Source: Bacteroidota bacterium
Lineage (GTDB): Bacteria > Bacteroidota > Bacteroidia > Chitinophagales > Chitinophagaceae
NCBI GenBank assembly: GCA_013288745.1
Contig: JABDBG010000002.1
Span: forward strand, 1-64,000
Reading direction: 5' to 3'
Length of the DNA stretch: 64,000 nt
The notes under the pieces were generated by a model. The model had not been told where the DNA came from and searched no databases. It saw nothing but the letters and a program-made list of their open reading frames with translations. Both the position numbers and the translations under genes were made by a program. Every line of letters begins with the position of its first letter. Positions within the stretch are counted from its first letter, which is position 1. Below are positions 9,137 to 18,285 of the stretch, in pieces.

Positions 9137-10218
9137 TTTGCCTGATATTGTTTAATCTGATCTAAAGTAAAATTAAACAAATCCATTTCATTTTTCTTAT
9201 ACCAGTTAATTGTCCATTCAATTGCCTGTTGACTGTTTAATTTGGGTTGCCAGTTCAATTCTTTTCCAGCTTTGGTAATATCTAGTTTTAACAGTCCGGC
9301 TTCATGTACCTGATCGGCAGTAGAAATATCTTTCCAGTGACCTGCTCCCCAATTATTTATAGCGATATCGACCAATTTATTTACAGGTAAATGATCGCTG
9401 GGAAGCGGGCCAAAATTATATGCAGGCGAAACTTTTGAATAATCTGTATATGCACAGATGGCTAATTGTAAATAGCCGCTTAATGGCTCTAAAACATGCT
9501 GCCATGGCCTAATCGAATTAGGGTTTCTTACTTCAATGAGCTCATTATTTTGCAAAGCTCTCACAATATCAGGAATAATCCTGTCTTTGCTCCAATCTCC
9601 GCCACCAATTACATTTCCTGCACGTGCGCTAATTATCGCTTTTTGATGTTGTTGGTATTGTTTTATATTGAAGAAAGAATTTCTAAAAGAGTTTGTCACT
9701 ATTTCTGCCGCAGCTTTGCTGGCACTATAAGGGTCGTAGCCACCGAGTATATCTTCTTCTCTGTAATGGTAATCAATTTCCTTATTATCGTAAACTTTGT
9801 CGGTTGTTATTACAATGACTGTACACTTTTTATTAAGGTGAATAACGGATTCTAATAGATTTGCTGTTCCAATTGCGTTTACATCGAATGTTTCGGAAGG
9901 GATCTCGTAGGAACGTCTAACTAAAGCCTGAGCTGCTAAGTGAAAAATAACATCGGGTTGAAAATTATTGATCTCTTTTTTAAGCCTTTCTTTATCTCTA
10001 ATATCGGCAAAAATATTCTCGAATTGCAGGTTTGATTTTGTGATATTAAATAGGGAAAATTCGTTTTCCGGGGGTAAAGAATAACCTTTAATTTCTGCAC
10101 CCAATATATGAAGCCAATTAATCAACCATGCTCCTTTAAATCCTGTATGTCCGGTAACAAAAATCTTTTTATTGCGATAAAAATTATCAAGTGTTTTGTT
10201 TAATTCCACTTTTTCCAT
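9133..10218 (-). CDS. rfbG: CDP-glucose 4,6-dehydratase
   Basis: Converts CDP-glucose to CDP-4-keto-6-deoxyglucose with bound NAD+. The extended SDR signatures are clear: 'VTGHTGFKGAWL' near residue 21 (the GHTGFKG loop is diagnostic for this family), 'FHLAAQALVRRSY' near 90, 'TTDKVYDN' near 137, and catalytic 'YDPYSASKAAAEI' near 160. The family's 'IRPWQHVLEPLSGYL' follows near 235. Its 361 residues fit the usual length. The start lies 19 bases inside the end of rfbF, so the two are coupled and provide consecutive steps. Confidence 0.95.
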   Translation of the reverse strand: MEKVELNKTLDNFYRNKKIFVTGHTGFKGAWLINWLHILGAEIKGYSLPPENEFSLFNITKSNLQFENIFADIRDKERLKKEINNFQPDVIFHLAAQALVRRSYEIPSETFDVNAIGTANLLESVIHLNKKCTVIVITTDKVYDNKEIDYHYREEDILGGYDPYSASKAAAEIVTNSFRNSFFNIKQYQQHQKAIISARAGNVIGGGDWSKDRIIPDIVRALQNNELIEVRNPNSIRPWQHVLEPLSGYLQLAICAYTDYSKVSPAYNFGPLPSDHLPVNKLVDIAINNWGAGHWKDISTADQVHEAGLLKLDITKAGKELNWQPKLNSQQAIEWTINWYKKNEMDLFNFTLDQIKQYQAK

Positions 10219-10979
10219 TTTGCAGTATTAGTTTTCCAAAGTTCTTCCAACTCTAGTTTATCACGCAACGCATCCATACATTTCCAAAATCCATTGTGTT
10301 GAAAAGCCATAAGCTGCTTATCATTCGCAAGTTTTTCAAGTGGTTCATCTTCCCACATCATATTGCTCATATCACCTTGTAAATAATCAAATACTGCTGG
10401 CCTTAATACAAAAAAACCTCCGTTGATCCACTTTCCTTCATCTTTAGCTTTTTCCCTGAATGATACCACCTCACTATTACCTGCAAGATCCATTCCGCCA
10501 AACCTAGCTTCTAATTGTATAGCTGTTACTGTCGTAATTTTATTATGTGTTTTATGAAAGGCTACAAGATCCGCAATGTTCACATCGCAAACACCATCAC
10601 CATACGTAAGCATAAAATCTTCATTACCAATATACTTTTTTACCTGCTGCAAGCGCCCTGCAGTTTTTGTATTTAAACCAGTGTCTACTAAAGTAACTTT
10701 AAAATTATCTGATTTAGTTCCGAGTATTTCCATTTTATTATTAGCCAGGTCAATAGATATATCTGAATTATGCAAAAAATAATTCATAAAATATTCTTTA
10801 ATGACATACCCCTTATATCCTAAGCAAATAATAAATTCATTAAATCCATAATGACTATACATTTTCATAATATGCCAAAGAATAGGCTTACCTCCAATTT
10901 CAACCATAGGTTTAGGGCGAATGTCTGTCTCTTCGCTAATCCTTGTTCCTAAACCTCCAGCAAAAATTACAACTTTCAT
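10200..10979 (-). CDS. rfbF: Glucose-1-phosphate cytidylyltransferase
   Basis: Makes CDP-glucose from CTP and glucose-1-phosphate, the entry step of CDP-deoxysugar synthesis. The N-terminal nucleotidyltransferase signature is complete: 'AGGLGTRISEET' then 'RPKPMVEIGGKPILWHIM'. Later motifs include 'TYGDGVCDVN' (metal site) near residue 128, 'GGFFVLRP' near 190, and 'WEDEPLEKLA' near 210. The 259-residue length equals that of the Salmonella enzyme. It begins the rfbF-rfbG-rfbC set and follows gmd by 47 bases. Confidence 0.96.
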   Translation of the reverse strand: MKVVIFAGGLGTRISEETDIRPKPMVEIGGKPILWHIMKMYSHYGFNEFIICLGYKGYVIKEYFMNYFLHNSDISIDLANNKMEILGTKSDNFKVTLVDTGLNTKTAGRLQQVKKYIGNEDFMLTYGDGVCDVNIADLVAFHKTHNKITTVTAIQLEARFGGMDLAGNSEVVSFREKAKDEGKWINGGFFVLRPAVFDYLQGDMSNMMWEDEPLEKLANDKQLMAFQHNGFWKCMDALRDKLELEELWKTNTAKWKKWN

Positions 10980-11026
10980 ATAACAGGTGAATTAAGCATT
11001 CTAAGGAATAATATGCGCTTGAATGT

Positions 11027-12091
11027 TTATTTTTTATCGACAGTTATTAATTCTGTTTCCATCATTTCCTTTACTAACATTGGTAAATCATATTTTGGTT
11101 TCCAGCCCAGTTGTTTGTTTGCTTTAGACGGATCTACAATTAATAAATCTACTTCAGCAGGTCTAAAATATCGAGGATGTATACCAACTACCTGTTTACC
11201 AGTCGGCAATTGATATTTTGGATTATTACATTTTTTTACAAACGCCTTTTCGTCAACACCTGTTCCCGTAAATTCTAATTCAATTCCTGCTTCACTGAAA
11301 GACATTTTAACAAAATCTCTAACTGTAGTAGTAACTCCGGTAGCCAATACAAAATCTTCCGGCTTTTCCTGCTGCATCATTAACCACATACCTTCAACAT
11401 AATCTTTAGCATGCCCCCAATCGCGCTTAGCATCAAGATTTCCTAACAATAAAATATCTTCTTTACCGACGGCAATTTTAGCAACGGCAATAGTGATCTT
11501 TCTCGTTACAAATGTTTCGCCTCTAAGCGGACTTTCGTGGTTGAACAGAATACCGTTTACGGCATACATATCATAAGATTCCCTATAGTTTACAGTGATC
11601 CAGTATCCGTATAGTTTAGCAACACCATATGGAGAACGAGGATAGAAGGGCGTTGTTTCTTTTTGTGGTATCTCCTGTACCAAACCGTATAATTCGGAAG
11701 TAGAGGCCTGATAAAAACGTGTTTTCTTTTCCAGGCCCAAAATTCTTATCGCTTCTAAAATTCTCAATACGCCTATTCCATCTGAATTTGCAGTGTATTC
11801 AGGAGTTTCAAAACTAACCTGAACATGGCTTTGTGCTGCCAGGTTATATATTTCGTCGGGCTGTGTTTGTTGTATAATACGTAACAAGCTTGATGCATCT
11901 GTAAGATCGCCATAATGCAAATGAAAACGATCCGATAAACTTTTATCAAAAAACAAATGATCTATTCTGTCTGTATTGATCAAAGAACTACGGCGTTTAA
12001 TACCGTGAACATTATATCCTTTGCTTAATAAGAGTTCTGCTAAATAAGCTCCATCCTGACCTGTGATTCCTGTAATTAAAGCTACTTTCAT
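11027..12091 (-). CDS. gmd: GDP-mannose 4,6-dehydratase
   Basis: Catalyses GDP-mannose to GDP-4-keto-6-deoxymannose, the precursor of GDP-fucose, GDP-rhamnose or GDP-perosamine. The canonical GMD blocks are present: '[16 protein letters not shown]' at the N-terminus, 'GIKRRSS', '[13 protein letters not shown]', catalytic '[12 protein letters not shown]' with YxxxK, '[16 protein letters not shown]', and '[10 protein letters not shown]' near residue 310. Full length (354 residues). The GDP-keto sugar has no fcl/GMER partner in the window, although the GMD-like SDR at 3586-4470 may be the next enzyme. There is a ~100 bp gap upstream, so a promoter could sit there. Confidence 0.96.
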   Translation of the reverse strand: MKVALITGITGQDGAYLAELLLSKGYNVHGIKRRSSLINTDRIDHLFFDKSLSDRFHLHYGDLTDASSLLRIIQQTQPDEIYNLAAQSHVQVSFETPEYTANSDGIGVLRILEAIRILGLEKKTRFYQASTSELYGLVQEIPQKETTPFYPRSPYGVAKLYGYWITVNYRESYDMYAVNGILFNHESPLRGETFVTRKITIAVAKIAVGKEDILLLGNLDAKRDWGHAKDYVEGMWLMMQQEKPEDFVLATGVTTTVRDFVKMSFSEAGIELEFTGTGVDEKAFVKKCNNPKYQLPTGKQVVGIHPRYFRPAEVDLLIVDPSKANKQLGWKPKYDLPMLVKEMMETELITVDKK

Positions 12092-12193
12092 TATCTATTT
12101 TAAATGTGATCAAAAATAGGGATATATTTTAAGTTTATTCCCTAATAAGACCTATAAATGTTGATTATTTTCTCTTAGCCAAAACAATATATT

Positions 12194-13315
12194 TTATTTA
12201 ACAGATAAGGCATTTGCTGCTTTCTTTGCTATGGCTTCCCAATAAAAATGTTCAAAATATATTGTAGGGATATGATTTTCAATGTCTGTCATAATAATGG
12301 CTGCAGCAAATAATTTCCAGTTATCGTTGGCTACAATTTGCATTTTATTGCCGGTGATACTAAGAGGCACGCCAATAGCTCCATTTGAAGTTGTTACCAC
12401 ATTCATATCATAACCCAATGATTCTACCAATTTAGTTTTAATGCCGCCGCCATCAATAACAGGATTAATAAAAATATCTGCGCCTTTAAAATAGGGGATA
12501 ATATCATCTACAAAACCGGCATAAATTATATTTTCATTTGTATAATCAATTAGTTTATTATAACCAGGCGGCAGACCTTTTCCACAGATTATTATTTTAT
12601 ATTTAAAATTGTGATCATTTAAAAGAACGGGATTAATTTTTTTGATGATAATATCAATGGCATCCTGATTTGGTTTGTAATCTAATGTACCATTAAAAAG
12701 CAACAATTTATCCTGACGATCAATCGCATATTTTGAATACAAAAAATCCTTCGCTATTTTTTTTTCTTCCTGGAGAGGGGCTTTGTTTAACTCGAACCCA
12801 TAAGTTATAGTGGTGCATTTTTGCTTCGCAAGATTAAAATGCCTGATAGCGTAATCTTTATCCTCGTCACTGATGAAAAAACAAATATCGGCACTTTTAT
12901 ATGTCAGCTTTTCATACAACGCCAGTATTTTCCACCACCATTTTCCTGTACTTTTAAAGCGAACATTTTCAATATTATGAGAATGGACTATTAATGTGAT
13001 TTTACATAAATGCTTTAACAATATGCCTAACCATCCGTAGTAAGGATGTTCTAATATTACGTGTGTTATCTCTCTTTCTTTAATTATTTTCTTTAGCGTA
13101 AAAAAATAAAAAAGATTTATATACCTGATTTTACTATTGGACAAAACATTCAATAGCTCATATCCGTCAGACAATTTCGGATCATTGCTTTGTACTGTAA
13201 CACAGGTAAGTTTTACTTCCCTACAAAAAAAACGGTTAAAAAATGCAATACCTTTTTGTCCGCCCATTTTTGCAGGAAGAAACTGATAGGATACAAGGCT
13301 TAGAACATTTTTCAT
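12194..13315 (-). CDS. GT4-type glycosyltransferase
   Basis: GT-B fold transferase with an N-terminal 'FLPAKMGGQKG' glycine loop typical of family 4, a 'LIVHSHNIE' segment near residue 110, and 'LLFNGTLDYKPNQDA', the start of the donor-binding domain, near 210. Further on are 'ADIFINPVIDGGGIKTKLVE' near 300 (the E-x7-E region) and a family-typical 'NGAIGVPL'. It follows the YfhO gene by 19 bases on the same strand. Likely assembles the cell-surface glycan; donor unknown. Confidence 0.88.
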   Translation of the reverse strand: MKNVLSLVSYQFLPAKMGGQKGIAFFNRFFCREVKLTCVTVQSNDPKLSDGYELLNVLSNSKIRYINLFYFFTLKKIIKEREITHVILEHPYYGWLGILLKHLCKITLIVHSHNIENVRFKSTGKWWWKILALYEKLTYKSADICFFISDEDKDYAIRHFNLAKQKCTTITYGFELNKAPLQEEKKIAKDFLYSKYAIDRQDKLLLFNGTLDYKPNQDAIDIIIKKINPVLLNDHNFKYKIIICGKGLPPGYNKLIDYTNENIIYAGFVDDIIPYFKGADIFINPVIDGGGIKTKLVESLGYDMNVVTTSNGAIGVPLSITGNKMQIVANDNWKLFAAAIIMTDIENHIPTIYFEHFYWEAIAKKAANALSVK

Positions 13316-13334
13316 ATGTTAACTGATTGGAAAA

Positions 13335-15893
13335 TTAGGATACATCTTTTTGTTCCTTTGCCCTGTTTTTCCAAATCATAAAAGCACTGAGTAGTAAAAA
13401 GCCCCACGCAAATAAGCTAGCGAATTTTGCAAATGATTCACCCAATGCAACGGATTTAGGCTCAAATTTAAACTCGATCAGATGTTTACCGGCAGGAATA
13501 GCCAATCCTCGTAAAGCATAATCTACTTTGCAGTAATCAACTTGTTTTCCATCTATATAAGCATCCCAACCTTTGCTGTAATACATTTCGCTAAACACAG
13601 CAAACTGGTTTGCAGATGAATTAAAATCATAAGTGATATCGTCATTCAAATTTTTTATCAACCTGATGTAAGACGAGGAATCATATACAGGTTCAAAAGG
13701 AACTTTACTTTTAAAGCTTTGATCAATCACAACAGTATTTGCAGGGTCGATACTATCTAAGGCATTCATTTCTTCATTAGCATTATTAACATACCTGATC
13801 TCTTTAATCAACCAACAATTACCCAAGGCATATTTATTAGCTACCGCAATCGTTTGCTTAGGATTATTCTGATCTGGTATTATAACATATTTCATGTTCA
13901 ACATATTCAACACCTGAAAACTATCTTTCGCATTTGGGTTAGCGGCCCAGGCCTGAATATTTTTAAATAGCTCTTTGTTTTTTAAATCCTCAAATACTCC
14001 CAGTTTAGCCGGGCTATAGCCACCAATTGCATTGTGTTTGTAAGAAGCTATAGCATCATTAAATGTATTACCAACAGATACCTGAAAACCACTATTTCCA
14101 TCGCCAAAAGCAAGGTTCAATACCCTGAAAAACGAAGGGTCCCTTTTGATTTGAATATCTGCATTATAATCTTTATACACAGTTTCATAATCGGTAGGGT
14201 CTATAAAATTATCATCATTTAAATAACGTTTGCCAACACCAACCAGATCAATTGCGGTTAACAAAATTAATGCGGCATACACAATACCCGGTTTTATAAT
14301 TTGTTTTGTATAGAGAAAGATAACGGCCACGCCAGCTAACAGAAAACCAAGCGTTCTCCACATATCTTCTAAATAAAGAGCTTGCCTGTCTTTAACGATA
14401 GCACCTATATAAGCATTTACAAACTCACTATTATTTTGTAATGCATCGCTCAGGTTCTTTCTTAGTTCATTTGTTTCTTCATTTTTAAAGTCTGCTAAAA
14501 AGTAAAATAAAACTAACCCCGCGGCTATTGACCCTGCGATGATCAGGCTTTTTTTACCGATATCAGTTAATCTTTCTTTATCAGTTATTCTCACTAATTC
14601 ATTTACAAAGATTACCCCCAGCAATGGTACCGTTAATTGAGGAATCACCAAAGCCATTGCAGGTGTTCTGAATTTATTATAAAAAGGTAAATGATCAAAA
14701 AGAAAATAGTTCAGCGATTCGAAGTTTTTACCGAATGCCATTAAAACGCCTATAAGCGTGGCCGCTAATATCCACCATTTATGTTCGCTTTTTGATAATA
14801 CCAATCCTAATACAAATAACAGACAAATAATAGCACCAAAATAAACAGGACCGGATGTTGAAGGTTGGTCGCCCCAATATGCACTGGCAGCCTGGTATAG
14901 TTGCTGCGTTAATTGTTGTGGTATGTTTGGGGAATTTTGAAGTACATCTGCTACTTTCGAATCATCACCTAAACTTGTTGAAGATCCGCCACCAAATGCA
15001 TTAGGAACTATAAAAGTAAGGGCCTCAGCTTTGCCATAACTCCATTGAAATGCATACTCCTTATCTAAACCGCTTTTTGTTGTTTTATTGCCTGTACCTG
15101 TGCTGGTAAGAGCGCTTCCGCCACGCATACTTTCAGTAGCATATTCGTAAGTAGCGAAGTAGCCCATAGAGCATATCAATAAAGCAATTAAAGGCAGGAA
15201 GCTGCTTAGCAAAAGTGAAATAGCCAGGTGTTTATACGCTTTTTGTTTTACTGTATTTATAATAAGATATATACCAAGACAAAAAGCAATTATAATAGTG
15301 TAGTAAAGAATTTGCTGATGACTTTGCTCAATAAAACAAGTAGAGAAAATTAATAATAGAGAACCGCCCCACCAATATTTTTTATTAAAGATGAGTAATA
15401 TAGCTCCTAATATTGCAGGTGCATACGCCATTGACAATAACTTGGTATTATGCCCAACTGCTATTAATATAGGGTCATAACTACAATAACCGTAAGCTAT
15501 TGCCCCTAAAATAGAGAGCCAGGGATTTACGCCTATAACGATGCACAAAAAATAAAAACAAGCACAGGCAATAAATAGGAAATACACGGGAGCCGGTAAT
15601 CCTAATGTGAATATATCTGCAAAAGAAGATATTGATATGAAATAGGATTTAGGTGCCATTGCGATTTGGTAAGCAGGCATTCCACAAAACATACTATTTG
15701 TCCAAAGAGGATAATAACCATTTTTAGCATTAAACTCTATAGACTGCTCTGCCATGGCCTTCCATTGTTGTGTATCATGCTGCTCAACTACTTTCCCGTT
15801 TAACACCGGAGCTGTAAATACTATAGATAATAACAGAAATGTAAAAAAGGCAACGATATGAGGAACAAGGATCTTGAAATTGAAGTTTTTCAT
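13335..15893 (-). CDS. YfhO-type multipass membrane protein (GT-C-like)
   Basis: Large integral membrane protein with about a dozen hydrophobic helices in the first ~570 residues, a short loop-rich region, and a final helix before a charged tail. It starts with a signal-anchor helix after MKNFNFKILVPH, followed by 'QHDTQQWKAMAEQ', which resembles the conserved acidic first loop of YfhO proteins. YfhO members are GT-C-like and in Firmicutes take part in glycosylating wall polymers from lipid-linked sugars. I chose the ATG at 15893 over an upstream in-frame ATG at 15944, because the helix begins directly after it and the upstream 17 residues are Cys- and Lys-rich and atypical. It heads the polysaccharide array. 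Confidence 0.85.
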   Translation of the reverse strand: MKNFNFKILVPHIVAFFTFLLLSIVFTAPVLNGKVVEQHDTQQWKAMAEQSIEFNAKNGYYPLWTNSMFCGMPAYQIAMAPKSYFISISSFADIFTLGLPAPVYFLFIACACFYFLCIVIGVNPWLSILGAIAYGYCSYDPILIAVGHNTKLLSMAYAPAILGAILLIFNKKYWWGGSLLLIFSTCFIEQSHQQILYYTIIIAFCLGIYLIINTVKQKAYKHLAISLLLSSFLPLIALLICSMGYFATYEYATESMRGGSALTSTGTGNKTTKSGLDKEYAFQWSYGKAEALTFIVPNAFGGGSSTSLGDDSKVADVLQNSPNIPQQLTQQLYQAASAYWGDQPSTSGPVYFGAIICLLFVLGLVLSKSEHKWWILAATLIGVLMAFGKNFESLNYFLFDHLPFYNKFRTPAMALVIPQLTVPLLGVIFVNELVRITDKERLTDIGKKSLIIAGSIAAGLVLFYFLADFKNEETNELRKNLSDALQNNSEFVNAYIGAIVKDRQALYLEDMWRTLGFLLAGVAVIFLYTKQIIKPGIVYAALILLTAIDLVGVGKRYLNDDNFIDPTDYETVYKDYNADIQIKRDPSFFRVLNLAFGDGNSGFQVSVGNTFNDAIASYKHNAIGGYSPAKLGVFEDLKNKELFKNIQAWAANPNAKDSFQVLNMLNMKYVIIPDQNNPKQTIAVANKYALGNCWLIKEIRYVNNANEEMNALDSIDPANTVVIDQSFKSKVPFEPVYDSSSYIRLIKNLNDDITYDFNSSANQFAVFSEMYYSKGWDAYIDGKQVDYCKVDYALRGLAIPAGKHLIEFKFEPKSVALGESFAKFASLFAWGFLLLSAFMIWKNRAKEQKDVS

Positions 15894-16085
15894 GCAGATT
15901 TTTTTCTTTAGGCAGCAAATTAAAAGTTTTATACCGAAAAGCACAATTGTTCAAAAAATACTTGTGCAACATTTATCGTTTACCATAAAATATAACAAAA
16001 TGTAAAAAGTTAATCACGTTTGTGGAAAATTTTAACTTCTTTCTTTTACTTGATTTTCCGAAATTTATATCTAACGAACTAACAG

Positions 16086-16961
16086 TTGACAGAAAATAAA
16101 GAAATATCGGCACTTTTTCATCTGATCGATGATCCTGACGTAGACGTTTACAATACGGTTAGTGATAAGATCATTTCTTTTGGAAAAGGCATTATACCAA
16201 ACCTGGAGCACCTTTGGGAAAATACCACCAATGAAGAGATCCAGGAAAGAATTGAATCGTTGATACATAAGCTTCATTTTCGCGACCTTACTGAAGATTT
16301 TATGCACTGGAAGAATGGTAGCTGCGAATTATTGCAAGGTGCCTTGTTGACAGCTCAATATCATTATCCTGATCTGCAAAGTATGCAGGCACTTCAGGAA
16401 ATTGAAAAATTACGCCGTAATGTATGGCTTGAACTAAACAGTTACCTTACTCCGTTAGAACAAGTAAGTGTTTTAACCAGTATTTTATATAATTATTACA
16501 AATTATCCGGAACTGAGATCGCTTATGATCATCCAGAAAATTTCCTGATCAATAAGACACTTGAAACAAAGAAGGGGAATGCTATCAGCAATGGCATAGT
16601 TTATCTCATCCTTTGCGAATTACTCGATATTCCTGTACGGGCAATCAATATTCCCAGGCAGTTTATCCTCGCTTATTTCGATCCTCAATACGAATTCATG
16701 AACCCGATAGGACATTCATCTGAGAAAATAAGTTTCTACATAGATCCTTTGAACGGACAAATATATTCTCATAAAGATGTTGAAAATTATTTCAAGCGTA
16801 TCTCTGTACCACCGACTACTTCGTATTTTAAAAAGATGAACAACAAACGCATTATTCAGTATTTGCTGGAAGAGTTGAGCAAATGCTTTGACAATGATCG
16901 TAACAGGTACAAGATGGAAGAGCTATTGCAATTGGTAAAGCTTCTTGATGATGATATCTGA
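16086..16961 (+). CDS. SirB1-like transglutaminase-core protein
   Basis: The central part, 'ETKKGNAISNGIVYLILCELLDIPVRAINIP' split over residues ~155-190, has the shape of the SirB1/Transglut_core2 family (usually R-x-G-N-P-x-S-L, then G-x-P-V-x-G-V-N-x-P). It is followed by 'FILAYFDP' and 'FYIDPLNGQIYS', where family members carry the conserved FIDPF-type segment. The Cys of true transglutaminases is absent, as in SirB1. The start codon is TTG at 16086; no ATG fits better. It is divergent from the YfhO gene and faces the coiled-coil gene across a bidirectional terminator. Function in the cell is not established. Confidence 0.7.
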   Translation: MTENKEISALFHLIDDPDVDVYNTVSDKIISFGKGIIPNLEHLWENTTNEEIQERIESLIHKLHFRDLTEDFMHWKNGSCELLQGALLTAQYHYPDLQSMQALQEIEKLRRNVWLELNSYLTPLEQVSVLTSILYNYYKLSGTEIAYDHPENFLINKTLETKKGNAISNGIVYLILCELLDIPVRAINIPRQFILAYFDPQYEFMNPIGHSSEKISFYIDPLNGQIYSHKDVENYFKRISVPPTTSYFKKMNNKRIIQYLLEELSKCFDNDRNRYKMEELLQLVKLLDDDI

Positions 16962-17015
16962 TAAGTAATATTACAAGACCAGTTGGAAATTTTCCATATA
17001 CAATTCAATATTAAA

Positions 17016-17052
17016 TAAAAAAGGTAGTCTGCAAAACAGACTACCTTTTTTA
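17016..17052. terminator. Bidirectional Rho-independent terminator
   Basis: A perfect stem, AAAGGTAGTCTG with its complement around a CAAAA loop, flanked by A-run and T-run. It sits between two convergent genes and can serve both. Confidence 0.9.
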
Positions 17053-17071
17053 TTATAGAGATTATTATTAA

Positions 17072-18016
17072 TTAAAATAAACCGCCTTTTCTTAAAGCAA
17101 CTGTACCGCCACCGATTTTAAATCCATTTTCATAGATCTCTAATTTGTAAGCGCCTACTTCGAAGTTAGTTCCTTTCCAATCAGTATTAACTGTCTGGCG
17201 CTGGCCCTGAACGTAGTTAACTTCCACTTTTTGAGTATACACTTTTTCAGCGCTATCTCTTGGAATGAATGTACCTGAACCTTGAGACTCAACAGATAAA
17301 GGCTTTCCGTTAGGAGCAGTGATGCAAATGAACAATTGTTTTGCACCTGAAGCAACAATACGGTTTTCATCCAAATCAAAAGAAACATGTAGTTTGTTTA
17401 CTTTCTTAGCTTTTGTTGTTTGTTTTTCTTTACCACTGTTTTTAACATCAACACCAGTTACAGAGAAGTTAGATGCATGTAAAGTTGATCCAACATCAAT
17501 AGTACTGTCATTTGATTTTTTAGTAGAATCAAATGTTTGTTTAATTGAATCTCTTTGATTGATTACAGTAGCTTTTTCCTGAGTTAATTGAGCATTTTCA
17601 GCTTTTAATTCAGCTATTTCTTTTTCGTATCCGTCAATTTGAGCATCAAAAGATTTGATCTTACGTTTTAATTCTGCTAATTGATGCGCATCTAAATTTG
17701 TTTTTGACAACAATTTTTTGATCTGCTCTTCTTTATCAGCTAATTCTTTGTCTTTAGCAGTGATTTGATTGTCTTTGTCGATATCAGTTGTTTTCAAACT
17801 GTCGTAGCGGCTTGTTTCTGCAGTAAATAAAGTTTGCAAAGAATCTTTTTCAGTTGTAACTGTAGTAATTTGTCCAGCCTGTTGTGCAATCACTTCGCCG
17901 GTTTTATTCTTATCATAAATAATGTAGCCCCAGGTTGCTACTAATAAAAGGATCAACAAAATCGTAATCCATTTTTTTGAACTTGACTGTTCTTGCGGAG
18001 AATTGTCTACTGACAT
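17072..18016 (-). CDS. Single-pass membrane protein with long coiled coil and C-terminal beta domain
   Basis: I do not recognise a named family. Residues ~15-33 form one strong transmembrane helix (KWITILLILLLVATWGYI) preceded by a short Ser-rich cytoplasmic tail. Residues ~45-165 are a heptad-rich coiled coil (K/E/Q-rich, no Pro), a ~30-residue Ser/Thr linker follows, and residues ~205-314 look like a beta-sandwich ending in 'GGGTVALRKGGLF'. The layout suggests an inner-membrane-anchored periplasmic protein. It is on its own transcript, divergent from the ABC exporter gene, with a ~270 bp shared upstream region. Confidence 0.7.
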   Translation of the reverse strand: MSVDNSPQEQSSSKKWITILLILLLVATWGYIIYDKNKTGEVIAQQAGQITTVTTEKDSLQTLFTAETSRYDSLKTTDIDKDNQITAKDKELADKEEQIKKLLSKTNLDAHQLAELKRKIKSFDAQIDGYEKEIAELKAENAQLTQEKATVINQRDSIKQTFDSTKKSNDSTIDVGSTLHASNFSVTGVDVKNSGKEKQTTKAKKVNKLHVSFDLDENRIVASGAKQLFICITAPNGKPLSVESQGSGTFIPRDSAEKVYTQKVEVNYVQGQRQTVNTDWKGTNFEVGAYKLEIYENGFKIGGGTVALRKGGLF

Positions 18017-18285
18017 AGTTTTAAAAATTTTGGTAATTGAATGTTTTTTTCGAGAATAGCGTAAATCGCGTTTACAATGTTACAAAAATATTATCTATAC
18101 ATAACAATAATATCAGATAAAATATCTAAAATTTTGTTTAATCTTAAATAAATCATCAATACCAGCGCTTGTTACAATAAAAGTAGAAATTAAACGTTTA
18201 CCGCGGTTGCCATTCATCAAATAAACCAAAACAGACTCGGATACTATTTTTGAATCCTCACTTGTATTGGTTTATTTTTGCTGTA

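Noticed and set aside
8591-10979. dTDP-rhamnose pathway
   Set aside because: No rmlA, rmlB or rmlD is present. The nucleotidyltransferase and dehydratase have CDP-glucose signatures, so the epimerase is linked to a CDP sugar.
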